DNA of 64,000 nt from Butyrivibrio sp. (GTDB taxonomy: Bacteria; Bacillota; Clostridia; Lachnospirales; Lachnospiraceae): positions 102,412-166,411 of the forward strand of contig SVGA01000008.1 of the NCBI GenBank assembly GCA_015056575.1, given 5' to 3'. The notes beneath the pieces are model-generated. The model searched no databases, was not told the origin of the DNA, and saw only the letters and a program-made list of their open reading frames with translations. Position numbers and translations under genes: made by a program. This document shows positions 37,528 through 45,845 of the stretch, in pieces; the first letter of the stretch is position 1; each line of letters opens with the position of its first letter.

Positions 37528-37563
37528 GGGCTGTCGCGCTGATTCAATTCAGTGAGACAGCCC
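37528..37563 (+). terminator. Terminator-like hairpin after the giant surface protein
   Basis: GGGCTGTC / GACAGCCC with an inner GCTGA/TCAGT pairing. The T tract is poor, so it may be a weak or Rho-assisted end. Confidence 0.7.
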
Positions 37564-37599
37564 CTGATTTTGCGAACAAATACAATAACCTGTAACGGC

Positions 37600-37629
37600 T
37601 TGATATTACTTGGCTCACTATAGTATTAT
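37600..37629 (+). promoter_or_regulatory. Possible promoter for the 159-aa gene
   Basis: TTGATA (37600-37605), 18 bases, TATTAT (37624-37629), about 33 bases before the ATG. Confidence 0.45.
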
Positions 37630-37661
37630 GTGGTAAGCATCACAGGGGAGGACTTGAATGT

Positions 37662-38141
37662 ATGTTACAGAAACTTGAAGAGCGAAGAAAATGGATATGG
37701 GTTTACCTTATATCCGCATTTGTTATTTTCAGTGTGGGACTGCTGGTTCTGGTGGCCCTGGAATCCAACAGACTAAGACACTTTAAGACGGATCTGTTTG
37801 TGCTTTGCATTGAATCGGATGTGTGTGTTGCGGACGGTCCCGACGGAAGAGTGAGGGTCAACGCTGATAACTGGAGAGCACTTTACTCAGTTGTGGAGAA
37901 GATTCACGGAAACCTGTCTCCGGCCAAAAACAGCAATCCTGAGACCGTGAGATTTGAATTTGACTGCCACGGAGAAAACTGGGTGTTTACCGTAAATGAG
38001 ATCAATAAGAGCAAGATGCTATTGGAGCTTACAGGCCCAAGAAACTATGTGGTACATGTGGACAACAAGGGAGCCTTTGATAGCTTTAAGAAGGCGGCAT
38101 CTATTGAGAGCTTCAATGCACCCAACAAGCCCATGCCATAA
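37662..38141 (+). CDS. Single-pass membrane protein of unknown function (159 aa)
   Basis: I do not recognise this protein. One hydrophobic segment lies at about residues 13-35, with a basic cytoplasmic N terminus (LEERRKW), and is followed by about 120 residues outside the membrane. That part has two cysteines close together (LCIESDVCV) that could form a disulfide. GGGGAGGA precedes the ATG. It follows the giant surface protein but has its own likely promoter. Confidence 0.7.
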   Translation: MLQKLEERRKWIWVYLISAFVIFSVGLLVLVALESNRLRHFKTDLFVLCIESDVCVADGPDGRVRVNADNWRALYSVVEKIHGNLSPAKNSNPETVRFEFDCHGENWVFTVNEINKSKMLLELTGPRNYVVHVDNKGAFDSFKKAASIESFNAPNKPMP

Positions 38142-38181
38142 AGCAGTAGAATGATGCGATGAGATAAATGATATTTTGTGG

Positions 38182-38210
38182 TTGAAATAGACGGCTTACT
38201 GAAGGATAAT
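38182..38210 (+). promoter_or_regulatory. Possible promoter for the 104-aa gene
   Basis: TTGAAA (38182-38187), 17 bases, GATAAT (38205-38210). Confidence 0.45.
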
Positions 38211-38246
38211 TAATTTAACATGTAAGGCACATTTTCGGAGGTGAGT

Positions 38247-38561
38247 ATGGCACAGGAAAGAGAAGATCTGATCTATTCACTGGCTCGTTCCATGGGAATG
38301 GGAGAATCCCAGAAGGCAAAGAGTTCTTCCGGCAAGTACAATGCCGAGACCGGAACTATTTATTCCAACGGGCATATGATCTCAAAAGCCGCCATCGAGC
38401 AGGCAAAGGTATATTTTACCGCCCAGTACAGGAAAATGGCCGAGATAGATGACGAGAACACAAGGCAGATGGCTATGCTCTATGAGGTTGCCATGGAAGC
38501 AATAGGGATGATGCTTGAAGGAAGTTCCGGCAACACCGGATCCGGGACGCCCACCGGCTAA
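38247..38561 (+). CDS. Small protein of unknown function (104 aa)
   Basis: I do not recognise this protein. It has no signal peptide and looks mostly helical, with a methionine-rich second half (MAMLYEVAMEAIGMM) and a flexible glycine/serine/threonine tail. GGAGGTGAG sits just upstream of the ATG at 38247, which is preferred to the track's GTG at 38241, inside that site. A 10-bp inverted repeat (CACCGGCTAA at 38552-38561 with TTAGCCGGTG at 38595-38604) includes its stop codon and may end its message. Confidence 0.65.
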   Translation: MAQEREDLIYSLARSMGMGESQKAKSSSGKYNAETGTIYSNGHMISKAAIEQAKVYFTAQYRKMAEIDDENTRQMAMLYEVAMEAIGMMLEGSSGNTGSGTPTG

Positions 38562-38636
38562 AATGACAGAAGGTGACACCAAAAGAGCTGACCGTTAGCC
38601 GGTGCCTTAAACAGGGTGTCTATATAAAGATAACAA

Positions 38637-38669
38637 AACCCATCGCAGGATTTCATCAGGCGATGGGTT
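38637..38669 (-). terminator. Terminator of the GIY-YIG gene
   Basis: A 10-bp perfect stem, AACCCATCGC / GCGATGGGTT, has a T-rich tract on the minus-strand side, downstream of the GIY-YIG stop. Confidence 0.7.
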
Positions 38670-38670
38670 A

Positions 38671-38723
38671 TTCTATGACTTATTGATAATCGATTCTATG
38701 ACTTATTGATAATCGATTCTATG
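38671..38723. repeat. Tandem 23-bp direct repeat (two copies plus a partial third)
   Basis: TTCTATGACTTATTGATAATCGA occurs at 38671-38693 and 38694-38716, followed by TTCTATG. The partial third copy contains the stop codon of the GIY-YIG gene. It looks like a recent slippage duplication. Confidence 0.9.
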
Positions 38724-39015
38724 GCTTTAGGATATTTAATTCTATAGACTTTGCGGGAAGCGATGTTTCTTTTGCCCCTGCTATCAGAGCTTCTTTCTGG
38801 GCACGGGTCAGTCGCTTTAAGTGCCATTCCCGGCTCATGGCTTCTTCTTTGGTATCATATTCCTCTTTGTATACCATTTTCACGGGAAGCCTTGCTCTGG
38901 TGTATTTGGCACCTTTGCCGGCGTTGTGAGTCTTTATTCTGTTCTCGGGGTTATTGGTGTAGCCGCAGTAGTAGGTTCCGTCGGCACATTCCAGGATATA
39001 GGCGTAGTGTTTCAT
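38719..39015 (-). CDS. GIY-YIG nuclease domain protein (UPF0213/YhbQ-like)
   Basis: This is a stand-alone 98-residue GIY-YIG domain. The motifs are [17 protein letters not shown] (the GIY...YIG equivalent), [21 protein letters not shown], and the conserved glutamate in [23 protein letters not shown]. Members are widespread small DNA-binding or nuclease proteins of unclear physiological role. Its terminator lies just downstream on the minus strand. It is not inside an intron or mobile element. Confidence 0.92.
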   Translation of the reverse strand: MKHYAYILECADGTYYCGYTNNPENRIKTHNAGKGAKYTRARLPVKMVYKEEYDTKEEAMSREWHLKRLTRAQKEALIAGAKETSLPAKSIELNILKP

Positions 39016-39361
39016 GAAACGATTATAGCACGAATGCCTGTGATATAATAAGTTCGGAAGCGGCGCAGAAATAATAACACAACTCGTATAGAGGGTGTTT
39101 GGTATTACATTTTGACCTCCTTTACCTGATTTTTGAGGCTTTTTGTAATAACATGAGATGTATATGACGAGTTTGGTATTATTTTTATAATACCAAAATA
39201 CCGATATTCCCTGACATGGTATTATTTTTGGCTTTCAGGCCTCAAAAACGGAGTTTTCCCCAAGAAACAACAATAACCAAAGCCCTATGCTCAATAATCA
39301 TCCTCAAAAAACCTTAAATAGAAATTCGCAAAGACTAAACATATAAAGAAAGCAGGTATAT
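39016..39361. other. Noncoding A/T-rich gap with nested inverted repeats
   Basis: I see no credible gene in this 346-base gap. It holds an 11-bp perfect inverted repeat with a TTTT loop (TTTGGTATTAT at 39172-39182, ATAATACCAAA at 39187-39197). This is nested inside a distant inverted repeat, TTTTTGAGGC (39130-39139) / GCCTCAAAAA (39239-39248). GGTATTA occurs three times. It may hold promoters for the flanking divergent genes, a small RNA, or a decayed mobile fragment. Confidence 0.5.
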
Positions 39362-40030
39362 ATGAACGTTTTCGATATCATAGGCCCTGTTATGATAGGA
39401 CCTTCAAGCTCTCATACGGCAGGTGCGGTGCGCCTTGGGAGAGTTGTGAATAAGCTGGTGGATGATCGCGAGCTTGGCAGAGTTGAGATCACCTTATCAG
39501 GCTCTTTTGCCCGGACTTATAAGGGACATGGAACGGACAGAGCGCTTCTGGCGGGGATCATGGGCTATAAGAGCTACTCCCCGGAGATCAGGGATGCTCT
39601 TGATATTGCGGACAAAAGAGGCATCGGCTACAGCTTTGTCAAAGAGAATATAAAGGGTGCTCATCCCAATACCGCCAGGATCCACTATTTTCTGAAGGAC
39701 GGCACCGACGGCGTTATGCAGGGTGCCAGTATTGGCGGCGGCAACATTATGGTCAACAGCATAAACGGCATGAAGGTTGAGTTCAACGGGGACAACAATA
39801 CCATTCTGGTGATGCATGAGGACAGGCCCGGCGTTATAGCCAGCGTCACCAACATGATGCACTGGGGGTATTCGGACCTGAACATCTCCAATTTCAGACT
39901 TTCCCGGCAGGAGAAGGGCGGAGATGCCATCATGACTATTGAGGTGGATAACCAGCCTCCGGAGAAGCTTGTAGACGATATTCGCGGGATTGAGCATGTT
40001 ACCAATGCAATCCTTATCAGAAGGGTTTAA
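39362..40030 (+). CDS. sdaAB: L-serine ammonia-lyase, iron-sulfur-dependent, beta subunit
   Basis: This is the beta subunit of the two-component [4Fe-4S] serine dehydratase, which deaminates L-serine to pyruvate and ammonia. The N-terminal IGPVMIGPSSSHTAGAVRLG is diagnostic. Residues about 145-222 form an ACT domain (LVMHEDRPGVIASVTNMMHWG), which can respond to serine. The alpha subunit gene starts 2 bases after the stop. The length of 222 is standard. Confidence 0.96.
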   Translation: MNVFDIIGPVMIGPSSSHTAGAVRLGRVVNKLVDDRELGRVEITLSGSFARTYKGHGTDRALLAGIMGYKSYSPEIRDALDIADKRGIGYSFVKENIKGAHPNTARIHYFLKDGTDGVMQGASIGGGNIMVNSINGMKVEFNGDNNTILVMHEDRPGVIASVTNMMHWGYSDLNISNFRLSRQEKGGDAIMTIEVDNQPPEKLVDDIRGIEHVTNAILIRRV

Positions 40031-40032
40031 AT

Positions 40033-40920
40033 ATGATCAAATATGACAGCATAAGCCAGCTTGTTGAGAAAGCTGAGCACAGAAATATTAAGATAAGCGA
40101 GCTGGTCCTTGAGGATCAGGCCGCCTCAATGGAGATGACAACGCTGGAGCTGTATGAGAAGATGCAGCTTAATTTTGAGATCATGAGGCAGTCTGTGGTG
40201 GAAGGGCTTAAACCGGATCAGAAGTCAATGTCGGGCCTTACCGGCGGTGAAGGCTACAAAATGAGCGAGTATGCCTGCAGCGGGAATGAGACCCTGTGCG
40301 GAAACCAGATGTCGAAGGCCATAGCCAGAGCCCTTGCTGTGGCAGGATGCAATGCTGCCATGGGCAAGATAGTTGCTGCGCCCACTGCGGGAAGCTGCGG
40401 GATCCTTCCAGGCTGCCTTGTTACTTTATATGAAGACAGAGGCTTTCAGGAAAAAGATATTGTGATGTCAATGTTCACATCGGGAGCCTTCGGTATGGTG
40501 ATCGCAAACAAAGCAAGCCTTGCGGGGGCGGAGGGCGGATGCCAGGCAGAGTGCGGAAGCGCAGCTGCCATGGCCGCGGCTGCCCTTACGGAGCTGATGG
40601 GAGGCACCCCCTCTCAGTGTGCTGATGCCTGCGCTTTTGCCATTGCCAACCAGATGGGACTTGTGTGCGATCCGGTGGGAGGACTGGTGGAGATTCCCTG
40701 CATAAAAAGGAATGTATCGGGGCTGATGATAGCTTTTTCCAGCGCGGACATGGCTCTGGCGGGGATATCTTCCGAAATACCTGCGGATGAGTGTATTGAT
40801 GCCATGAGAGAAGTGGGAGATGCACTGCCCAAAACTCTTAAGGAGACAGCTGCGGGAGGACTTGCCACAACACCTACCGGAAAGAAGTTGAGGGATAAGG
40901 TGTTCAGCGGAGAAGACTGA
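40033..40920 (+). CDS. sdaAA: L-serine ammonia-lyase, iron-sulfur-dependent, alpha subunit
   Basis: This is the catalytic subunit that binds the oxygen-sensitive [4Fe-4S] cluster. Conserved stretches are ACSGNETLCGNQ, AAPTAGSCGILPG and GLVCDPVGGLVEIPC, which contribute the cluster cysteines. The 295-residue length is normal. It forms an operon with sdaAB (2-base gap). No clear terminator follows, and the next 380 bases lead into the glycerol operon. Confidence 0.96.
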   Translation: MIKYDSISQLVEKAEHRNIKISELVLEDQAASMEMTTLELYEKMQLNFEIMRQSVVEGLKPDQKSMSGLTGGEGYKMSEYACSGNETLCGNQMSKAIARALAVAGCNAAMGKIVAAPTAGSCGILPGCLVTLYEDRGFQEKDIVMSMFTSGAFGMVIANKASLAGAEGGCQAECGSAAAMAAAALTELMGGTPSQCADACAFAIANQMGLVCDPVGGLVEIPCIKRNVSGLMIAFSSADMALAGISSEIPADECIDAMREVGDALPKTLKETAAGGLATTPTGKKLRDKVFSGED

Positions 40921-40967
40921 CTCGTATGCGCACTTTGACTTAACGGAAACTTTCGCACTTTAAAGAG

Positions 40968-40977
40968 TTTGTGCAAA
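40968..40977. promoter_or_regulatory. TTTGTGCAAA site 2 (glp leader, distal)
   Basis: TTTGTGCAAA is part of an 11-bp inverted repeat with site 3. Confidence 0.4.
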
Positions 40978-41072
40978 AATGATATTTTTCATATTATTAT
41001 CTGCCAAAAAGTGTACAAGATTTTTGTTAATAAGTACAAAAAATAAAAATAGTATAAACTTAGCTATTGCAT

Positions 41073-41082
41073 TTTGCACAAA
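41073..41082. promoter_or_regulatory. TTTGTGCAAA site 3 (glp leader, proximal, reverse orientation)
   Basis: TTTGCACAAA is the reverse complement of site 2. The paired arrangement would allow looping between two bound proteins. Confidence 0.4.
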
Positions 41083-41228
41083 GAGGATTTATCATAAATT
41101 TATCGTAAGAACTGACCCATGGTCGTAATCGCAACAAGATGTGATCAACAAATTGGACAAGGTTTAAACGGTGGACAGAATGTTTAAGTCATCATGCAGG
41201 TTATGCAAAACTAAATTGAGAGCCTTGA

Positions 41229-41287
41229 GAAAAGAGTAAGGGTTAAATGAGGGGGAACCTCATTTTACTTTGTCTGCTCTTTTTTTA
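41229..41287 (+). terminator. Leader terminator upstream of glpP (candidate GlpP antitermination site)
   Basis: An inner stem AAATGAGG / CCTCATTT (41245-41252, 41258-41265) sits within an outer pairing AAAGAG / CTCTTT (41231-41236, 41277-41282) and ends in a T tract, just before glpP. In Bacillus, GlpP with glycerol-3-phosphate prevents termination at such leader sites. The same role here is inferred. Confidence 0.75.
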
Positions 41288-41302
41288 TTTGGTTTTATAG
41301 AT

Positions 41303-41884
41303 ATGAAAAATCGTGAATTTATTAACACAATAGAGATTAATCCCATCATTGCGGCTGTAAAAAATGACGAAGGTCTGGACACGGCGCTGACGGAAGATGT
41401 GGAAATAATATTTGTTCTTTACGGGGATATATGTTCTATCCCGGAGATAGTAAAGAAGATAAAGAAGGCCGGCAAGGTCGCCATGGTCCATGTGGACCTG
41501 ATAACAGGTCTTAACAACTCCAAGGATGTATGCCTTGACTTCATTAAGAATAACACCGAGGCAGACGGGATCATAACCACCAAGAGCAATCTTATCCCTC
41601 ATGCCAAGGAGCTTGAACTGAATACGGTACTCAGATATTTTATCCTGGACAGTCTGGCCCTTCAGAATATTGAGAAGCAGGCTAAGAGTCAGGGAGTCAA
41701 GCCGGACATAATTGAGTTTTTGCCCGGAATAGTTCTTCCCAAGATGATCCGCAGGATCAACAAAGTCAGCAGAGTACCGATCATAGCCGGGGGGCTTATT
41801 GCTGACAGGGAAGACGTAATGAACGCTCTGGATGCGGGAGCGTTGGCAATCTCCACAACCAATGAGGACGTCTGGGGATTGTGA
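41303..41884 (+). CDS. glpP: Glycerol-3-phosphate responsive antiterminator
   Basis: GlpP is an RNA-binding TIM-barrel protein that, with glycerol-3-phosphate, stops premature termination of glycerol genes. Family stretches are INPIIAAVKND, KVAMVHVDLITGLNN, ADGIITTKSNLIPHAK, EFLPGI and PIIAGGLIADREDV. The ATG at 41303 (193 residues) is chosen over the track's TTG at 41270, which lies inside the terminator stem. It has no good Shine-Dalgarno site, which may keep its level low. It heads glpP-glpK-glpF and the dehydrogenase genes, and the leader terminator suggests self-control. Confidence 0.93.
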   Translation: MKNREFINTIEINPIIAAVKNDEGLDTALTEDVEIIFVLYGDICSIPEIVKKIKKAGKVAMVHVDLITGLNNSKDVCLDFIKNNTEADGIITTKSNLIPHAKELELNTVLRYFILDSLALQNIEKQAKSQGVKPDIIEFLPGIVLPKMIRRINKVSRVPIIAGGLIADREDVMNALDAGALAISTTNEDVWGL

Positions 41885-41950
41885 GCATGAAAATTAAAGC
41901 GACAGGGCTTTAATAATATTTCTTTCACAAGGAAAAGGAGGGTTTTAGTA

Positions 41951-43453
41951 ATGGCAAAATACGTTATGGCGCTCGATGCAGGTACAACCAGTAACAGATG
42001 TATCCTGTTTAACGAGAAGGGTGAAATGTGTTCTGTAGCTCAGAAAGAGTTCACACAGTATTATCCTCAGCCCGGCTGGGTAGAGCATGATGCTAATGAA
42101 ATCTGGCAGACACAGCTTTCAGTTGCTCGTGAGGCTATGAACAAGATTGGGGCTACTTATCAGGACATCGCTGCAATCGGTATCACCAATCAGCGTGAGA
42201 CAACAATTGTTTGGGAGAAGGCTACAGGAAAGCCTGTTTACCACGCAATCGTTTGGCAGTGCCGCAGAACTGCAGACATGAAGCAGGAACTTATCGACAA
42301 GTATCCCGGAATTGATAACTCAGCTTACAACAAGACCGGTCTTGTATTCGATCCTTACTTCTCTGGAACAAAGCTTCGTTGGATCCTTAACAACGTAGAG
42401 GGTGTTCGTGAGAGAGCAGAAAAAGGCGAGCTTTGCTTCGGTACCGTTGATTCATGGCTTATCTTCAAGCTCACAAAGGGCAAAGTACACGCTACAGATT
42501 ATTCAAATGCTTCCAGAACAATGATCTTCAACATCAACACAGTTGATTGGGATGAAGAGCTTTGCAAACAGCTCGAGATTCCTATGTGCATGCTTCCTAA
42601 GGCACTTCCTTCCAGCAGCACAGAGTTTGGCGAGTCCGATCCCGAGTTCTTCGGCGGCCCTATCAAGATCGCAGGCGTAGCAGGCGACCAGCAGGCAGCT
42701 TTGTTCGGACAGACATGCTTCGAGTCAGGTATGGCTAAGAACACATACGGAACAGGATGCTTCATGCTGATGAACATCGGCACAAAGCCTCAGTTCCCTA
42801 ACAACGGACTTCTTACAACAATCGCATGGGGTCTTGACGGCAAGGTTGAGTACGCTCTTGAGGGTTCAATCTTCGTAGCAGGCGCAGCTATCCAGTGGCT
42901 CCGTGATGAGGTTAAGCTGGTTGATACATCACCTGATTCCGAGTACTTCGCAACTCAGGTTCCTGATACAAACGGATGTTACGTAGTTCCTGCTTTCACA
43001 GGACTTGGTGCTCCTTATTGGGATCCTTACGCACGTGGAGCTATCGTAGGCCTTACACGTGGTGTTAACAAGAAACACATCATCCGTGCTACTCTTGAGT
43101 CTCTCGCACTTCAGACACATGATGTTCTGGGCGCTATGGAAGAGGGTTCAGGAATCAAGCTTGCAGCTCTTAAGGTTGACGGTGGTGCATGTAAGAACAA
43201 CTTCCTTATGCAGTTCCAGTCAGATATCATTGATGCTCCCGTACATCGTCCTGTATGTGTTGAGACAACAGCTATGGGTGCTTCTTACCTGGCAGGTCTT
43301 GCAGTTGGCTTCTGGTCAAGCAAGGAAGACGTTATCAAGAACTGGGCTATCGACAGGGAGTTCAAGCCTGATATGAGCGCAGAGGATCGCGAAGCTAAGC
43401 TGAAAGGCTGGAAGAAGGCTGTTAACACAACTCTTGGATGGGCCAAGGACTGA
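41951..43453 (+). CDS. glpK: Glycerol kinase
   Basis: GlpK phosphorylates glycerol to glycerol-3-phosphate with ATP. The N-terminal phosphate motif [12 protein letters not shown], the substrate region [23 protein letters not shown], and the ATP-binding [11 protein letters not shown] are clear. The length of 500 is standard. GGAGGG upstream gives strong initiation. The codons are of the highly expressed type (frequent CGT, GTT and GCA), unlike most of the window. The histidine of the HPr-phosphorylation loop in Firmicutes GlpK was not located with certainty. Confidence 0.97.
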   Translation: MAKYVMALDAGTTSNRCILFNEKGEMCSVAQKEFTQYYPQPGWVEHDANEIWQTQLSVAREAMNKIGATYQDIAAIGITNQRETTIVWEKATGKPVYHAIVWQCRRTADMKQELIDKYPGIDNSAYNKTGLVFDPYFSGTKLRWILNNVEGVRERAEKGELCFGTVDSWLIFKLTKGKVHATDYSNASRTMIFNINTVDWDEELCKQLEIPMCMLPKALPSSSTEFGESDPEFFGGPIKIAGVAGDQQAALFGQTCFESGMAKNTYGTGCFMLMNIGTKPQFPNNGLLTTIAWGLDGKVEYALEGSIFVAGAAIQWLRDEVKLVDTSPDSEYFATQVPDTNGCYVVPAFTGLGAPYWDPYARGAIVGLTRGVNKKHIIRATLESLALQTHDVLGAMEEGSGIKLAALKVDGGACKNNFLMQFQSDIIDAPVHRPVCVETTAMGASYLAGLAVGFWSSKEDVIKNWAIDREFKPDMSAEDREAKLKGWKKAVNTTLGWAKD

Positions 43454-43513
43454 TACAACTAACATGGTGAGGAATAAAATAACTATAAATTACTCAAAGG
43501 GGGTAAAAATTTT

Positions 43514-44224
43514 ATGAGTGCTTACATTGGCGAGTTTATTGGAACACTGATTCTGGTACTTCTTGGTGACGGCGTTTGCTGTAACGTTAGTCTCGAGAAG
43601 TCAGGCTTCAAGGGTGGCGGAGCTGTTCACATCCTTATCGGCTGGGGTATGGCAGTTATGGTTCCTGCATTCACCTTCGGTGCAATGTCAGGCGCACACT
43701 TCAACCCTGCAGTTACAATCGGTGTAGCTATCAGAGGCGGCATGGATTGGGCACTTGTTCCCGGCTACATCATCGCTCAGATGCTTGGCGGTTTCTGCGG
43801 CGCAGCTATTCTTATGGTTCTCTACGGAGATCATATCAAAGCTACTGCTAATGATGACGTTGTTCGCGGATGCTTCTGCACAGGCCCTTCAATCCCGAAT
43901 CCTGTACTGAACTTCCTTTCTGAGTTCGTAGCTACATTTGTTCTGGTATTCACACTTGCAGCTATCCCTGGAAACGCTGGCGATTCAGCAGTTAGCTGGG
44001 TTCTCGTATACGGCGTAATCGTTGCTTGCGGTGCTTCCTTCGGTGGACTTACAGGATATGCTATGAACGCAGCAAGAGATTCAGCTCCTCGTCTTGCATA
44101 TCAGCTCCTTGCTCCTAACTTCGGCAAGAAGAATGCTAACTGGGGATATGGATGGATTCCGCTTGTAGCTCCTATCTGTGGTGGTGTTGTAGCATCTCTG
44201 CTTTACATGGCTCTTCCTTTCTAA
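43514..44224 (+). CDS. glpF: Glycerol uptake facilitator (aquaglyceroporin)
   Basis: GlpF is a six-TM, two-half-helix channel for glycerol. The first pore motif NPA is intact (residues 64-66, AHFNPAVT). The second reads NAA (185-187, GYAMNAARDSAPR) instead of NPA, while the pore arginine after it is kept. The length of 236 is normal. GGGGG lies upstream of the ATG. It follows glpK by 60 bases and shares its codon bias. Channel function is likely, but selectivity could be shifted. Confidence 0.93.
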   Translation: MSAYIGEFIGTLILVLLGDGVCCNVSLEKSGFKGGGAVHILIGWGMAVMVPAFTFGAMSGAHFNPAVTIGVAIRGGMDWALVPGYIIAQMLGGFCGAAILMVLYGDHIKATANDDVVRGCFCTGPSIPNPVLNFLSEFVATFVLVFTLAAIPGNAGDSAVSWVLVYGVIVACGASFGGLTGYAMNAARDSAPRLAYQLLAPNFGKKNANWGYGWIPLVAPICGGVVASLLYMALPF

Positions 44225-44252
44225 GAAGAAGCTAACAGAATAGGATTTGGTG

Positions 44253-44262
44253 CTTGCACAAA
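44253..44262. promoter_or_regulatory. TTTGTGCAAA-like site 4 (glpF-dehydrogenase gap)
   Basis: CTTGCACAAA lies between glpF and the next gene, upstream of the internal hairpin. It may mark a second regulated promoter. Confidence 0.4.
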
Positions 44263-44307
44263 GTCCAAATTGTAAGTATTATAGAATTAACTTGATAATG
44301 AATGGAG

Positions 44308-44361
44308 GGCGAGAGCGAGCATATATCTGTGGAGAACACAGTCTGCTTTCTCTCGCCTTTT
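44308..44361 (+). terminator. Terminator-like hairpin inside the glp operon, before the dehydrogenase gene
   Basis: GGCGAGAG (44308-44315) pairs with CTCTCGCC (44350-44357), with further pairing inside (GAGCA/TGCTT, CTGTG/CACAG), followed by TTTTC. It shares GTCTGCT on its 3' side with the glpP leader terminator, so GlpP may act here too. Confidence 0.65.
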
Positions 44362-44393
44362 CTTCGGATTTATCGAAAAAAAGGAGACTACTT

Positions 44394-45845
44394 ATGTTGT
44401 ACGATGTGATCGTGATCGGAGCCGGCGTTACCGGATCCGCAGTCGCAAGAGAGCTCTCACGTTATGAGACCAACGTTTGCGTACTGGAAAAATGCGAGGA
44501 TGTCTGCGAAGGGACATCAAAAGCCAATTCTGCCATCGTTCATGCCGGATTTGACGCAGCTGAAGGCTCTTTAATGGCTAAGCTCAATGTCAGAGGCAAT
44601 GAGATGATGGGTGATCTGGCAAAAGACCTGGATATTCCTTTTAAGAGAAACGGAGCCATGGTCGTATGTATCCACAAGGAGGCCCTTGATGGACTTAATG
44701 ACCTCTATAACAGAGGTATTGCCAACGGTGTTAAGGAACTTAAGATTCTGAACAGAGAGGAAGCTCTTGAGATGGAGCCCAACCTTTCAGAGAATGTCGA
44801 GGGAGCACTCTGGGCTCCTACAAGCGGAATAATCTGTCCTTTCGAACTTAATATTGCCATGGCGGAGAATGCCAATATGAATGGCGTTGACTTCCGCTTT
44901 AATACAGAAGTTGAAGATATTAAAAAAGGCGAAGACGGCAATTGGCATCTGAGAACCAACAACGGTGAGTATGTAGCAAGATACGTTGTAAATGCTGCAG
45001 GTGTATATGCTGATACAATACATAATATGGTAAGTGCCGACAAGATCCACATCACACCTCGTAGAGGAGATTACTGTCTCCTTGATAAGACTGTTGGCGG
45101 ACATGTTAAGCACACGATCTTCCCTCAGCCTACTAACCTTGGTAAGGGTGTTCTCGTATCACCTACAATCCATGGTAACCTTATTGTAGGACCTACAGCT
45201 GTAGATATTGAGAACAAGGAAGGCAACAACACAACAGCAGCAGGTATCGATGATCTTATCGCAAAGGCAGGAGATCATGTTCGTAACCTTCCTATCAGGA
45301 ACGTTATCACATCTTTTGCAGGACTTCGTGCTCATGAGTCACATCATGAGTTCATCATTAAGGAAGTTGCTGATGCGCCTTGCTTTATTGACTGTGCGGG
45401 AATTGAGTCTCCGGGTCTTACATCCAGCCCGGCTATCGGCGAGATGGTCGGCAACATGATGAAGGACATGATGGGACTTAAGGAGAAGGCTAACTGGATT
45501 GGCACACGTAAGGGTGTTAAGAAGACAGAGGGCCTTTCAATTGAAGAGAGAAACGCACTCATCAAAGAGAATCCCGCTTACGGAACCATCATCTGCAGAT
45601 GTGAGTCCATTACAGAGGGAGAGATCCTTGATGCTATTCACAGACCTCTTGGCGCAAGATCCCTTGACGGTGTTAAGAGAAGGACAAGAGCCGGCATGGG
45701 AAGATGCCAGGCGGGATTCTGCTCACCCAGAACTATGGAGATCCTTCACCGCGAGCTGGGTATCCCTTATGAGAAGATCACAAAGAGCGGCGGAAAATCT
45801 AACATTGTCCTTGAGAGAACAAAAGGGGAGGTAAGCGGCTCATGA
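44394..45845 (+). CDS. FAD-dependent glycerol-3-phosphate dehydrogenase with C-terminal [2Fe-2S]-type domain (GlpA-like)
   Basis: The enzyme oxidises glycerol-3-phosphate to dihydroxyacetone phosphate. The dinucleotide-binding start is VIGAGVTGSAVARELSRYE, with the DAO-family end VTSFAGLRAHESHHEF. The last 90 residues form a BFD-like Fe-S domain with cysteines in ICRCES and GRCQAGFCSP. The ATG at 44394 (483 residues) is preferred over the track's start at 44247, because AAGGAG lies 8 bases upstream and the extra 49 residues would cross the hairpin. It overlaps the next gene (ATGA). With that gene and DUF1667 it probably forms a complex passing electrons to an unknown acceptor. Confidence 0.9.
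   Translation: MLYDVIVIGAGVTGSAVARELSRYETNVCVLEKCEDVCEGTSKANSAIVHAGFDAAEGSLMAKLNVRGNEMMGDLAKDLDIPFKRNGAMVVCIHKEALDGLNDLYNRGIANGVKELKILNREEALEMEPNLSENVEGALWAPTSGIICPFELNIAMAENANMNGVDFRFNTEVEDIKKGEDGNWHLRTNNGEYVARYVVNAAGVYADTIHNMVSADKIHITPRRGDYCLLDKTVGGHVKHTIFPQPTNLGKGVLVSPTIHGNLIVGPTAVDIENKEGNNTTAAGIDDLIAKAGDHVRNLPIRNVITSFAGLRAHESHHEFIIKEVADAPCFIDCAGIESPGLTSSPAIGEMVGNMMKDMMGLKEKANWIGTRKGVKKTEGLSIEERNALIKENPAYGTIICRCESITEGEILDAIHRPLGARSLDGVKRRTRAGMGRCQAGFCSPRTMEILHRELGIPYEKITKSGGKSNIVLERTKGEVSGS

Larger units (their letters stand above)
40921..41302. other. Long noncoding leader region of the glycerol operon
   Basis: No credible coding region is seen in this 382-base stretch. It contains two inverted copies of TTTGTGCAAA 95 bases apart (40968-40977, 41073-41082), A/T-rich sequence likely to hold the promoter (I cannot fix the -35/-10 with confidence), and a terminator just before glpP. 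CGCACTTT occurs twice near its start (about 40929 and 40954). Confidence 0.6.

Noticed and set aside
37806-37850. Two close cysteines of the 159-aa protein considered as a lipobox
   Set aside because: They lie well after the membrane segment and lack the lipobox residues before them.
38751-39048. Plus-strand ORFs opposite the GIY-YIG gene
   Set aside because: The minus-strand reading has the full GIY-YIG motif set; the plus-strand ones have no motif or ribosome site.
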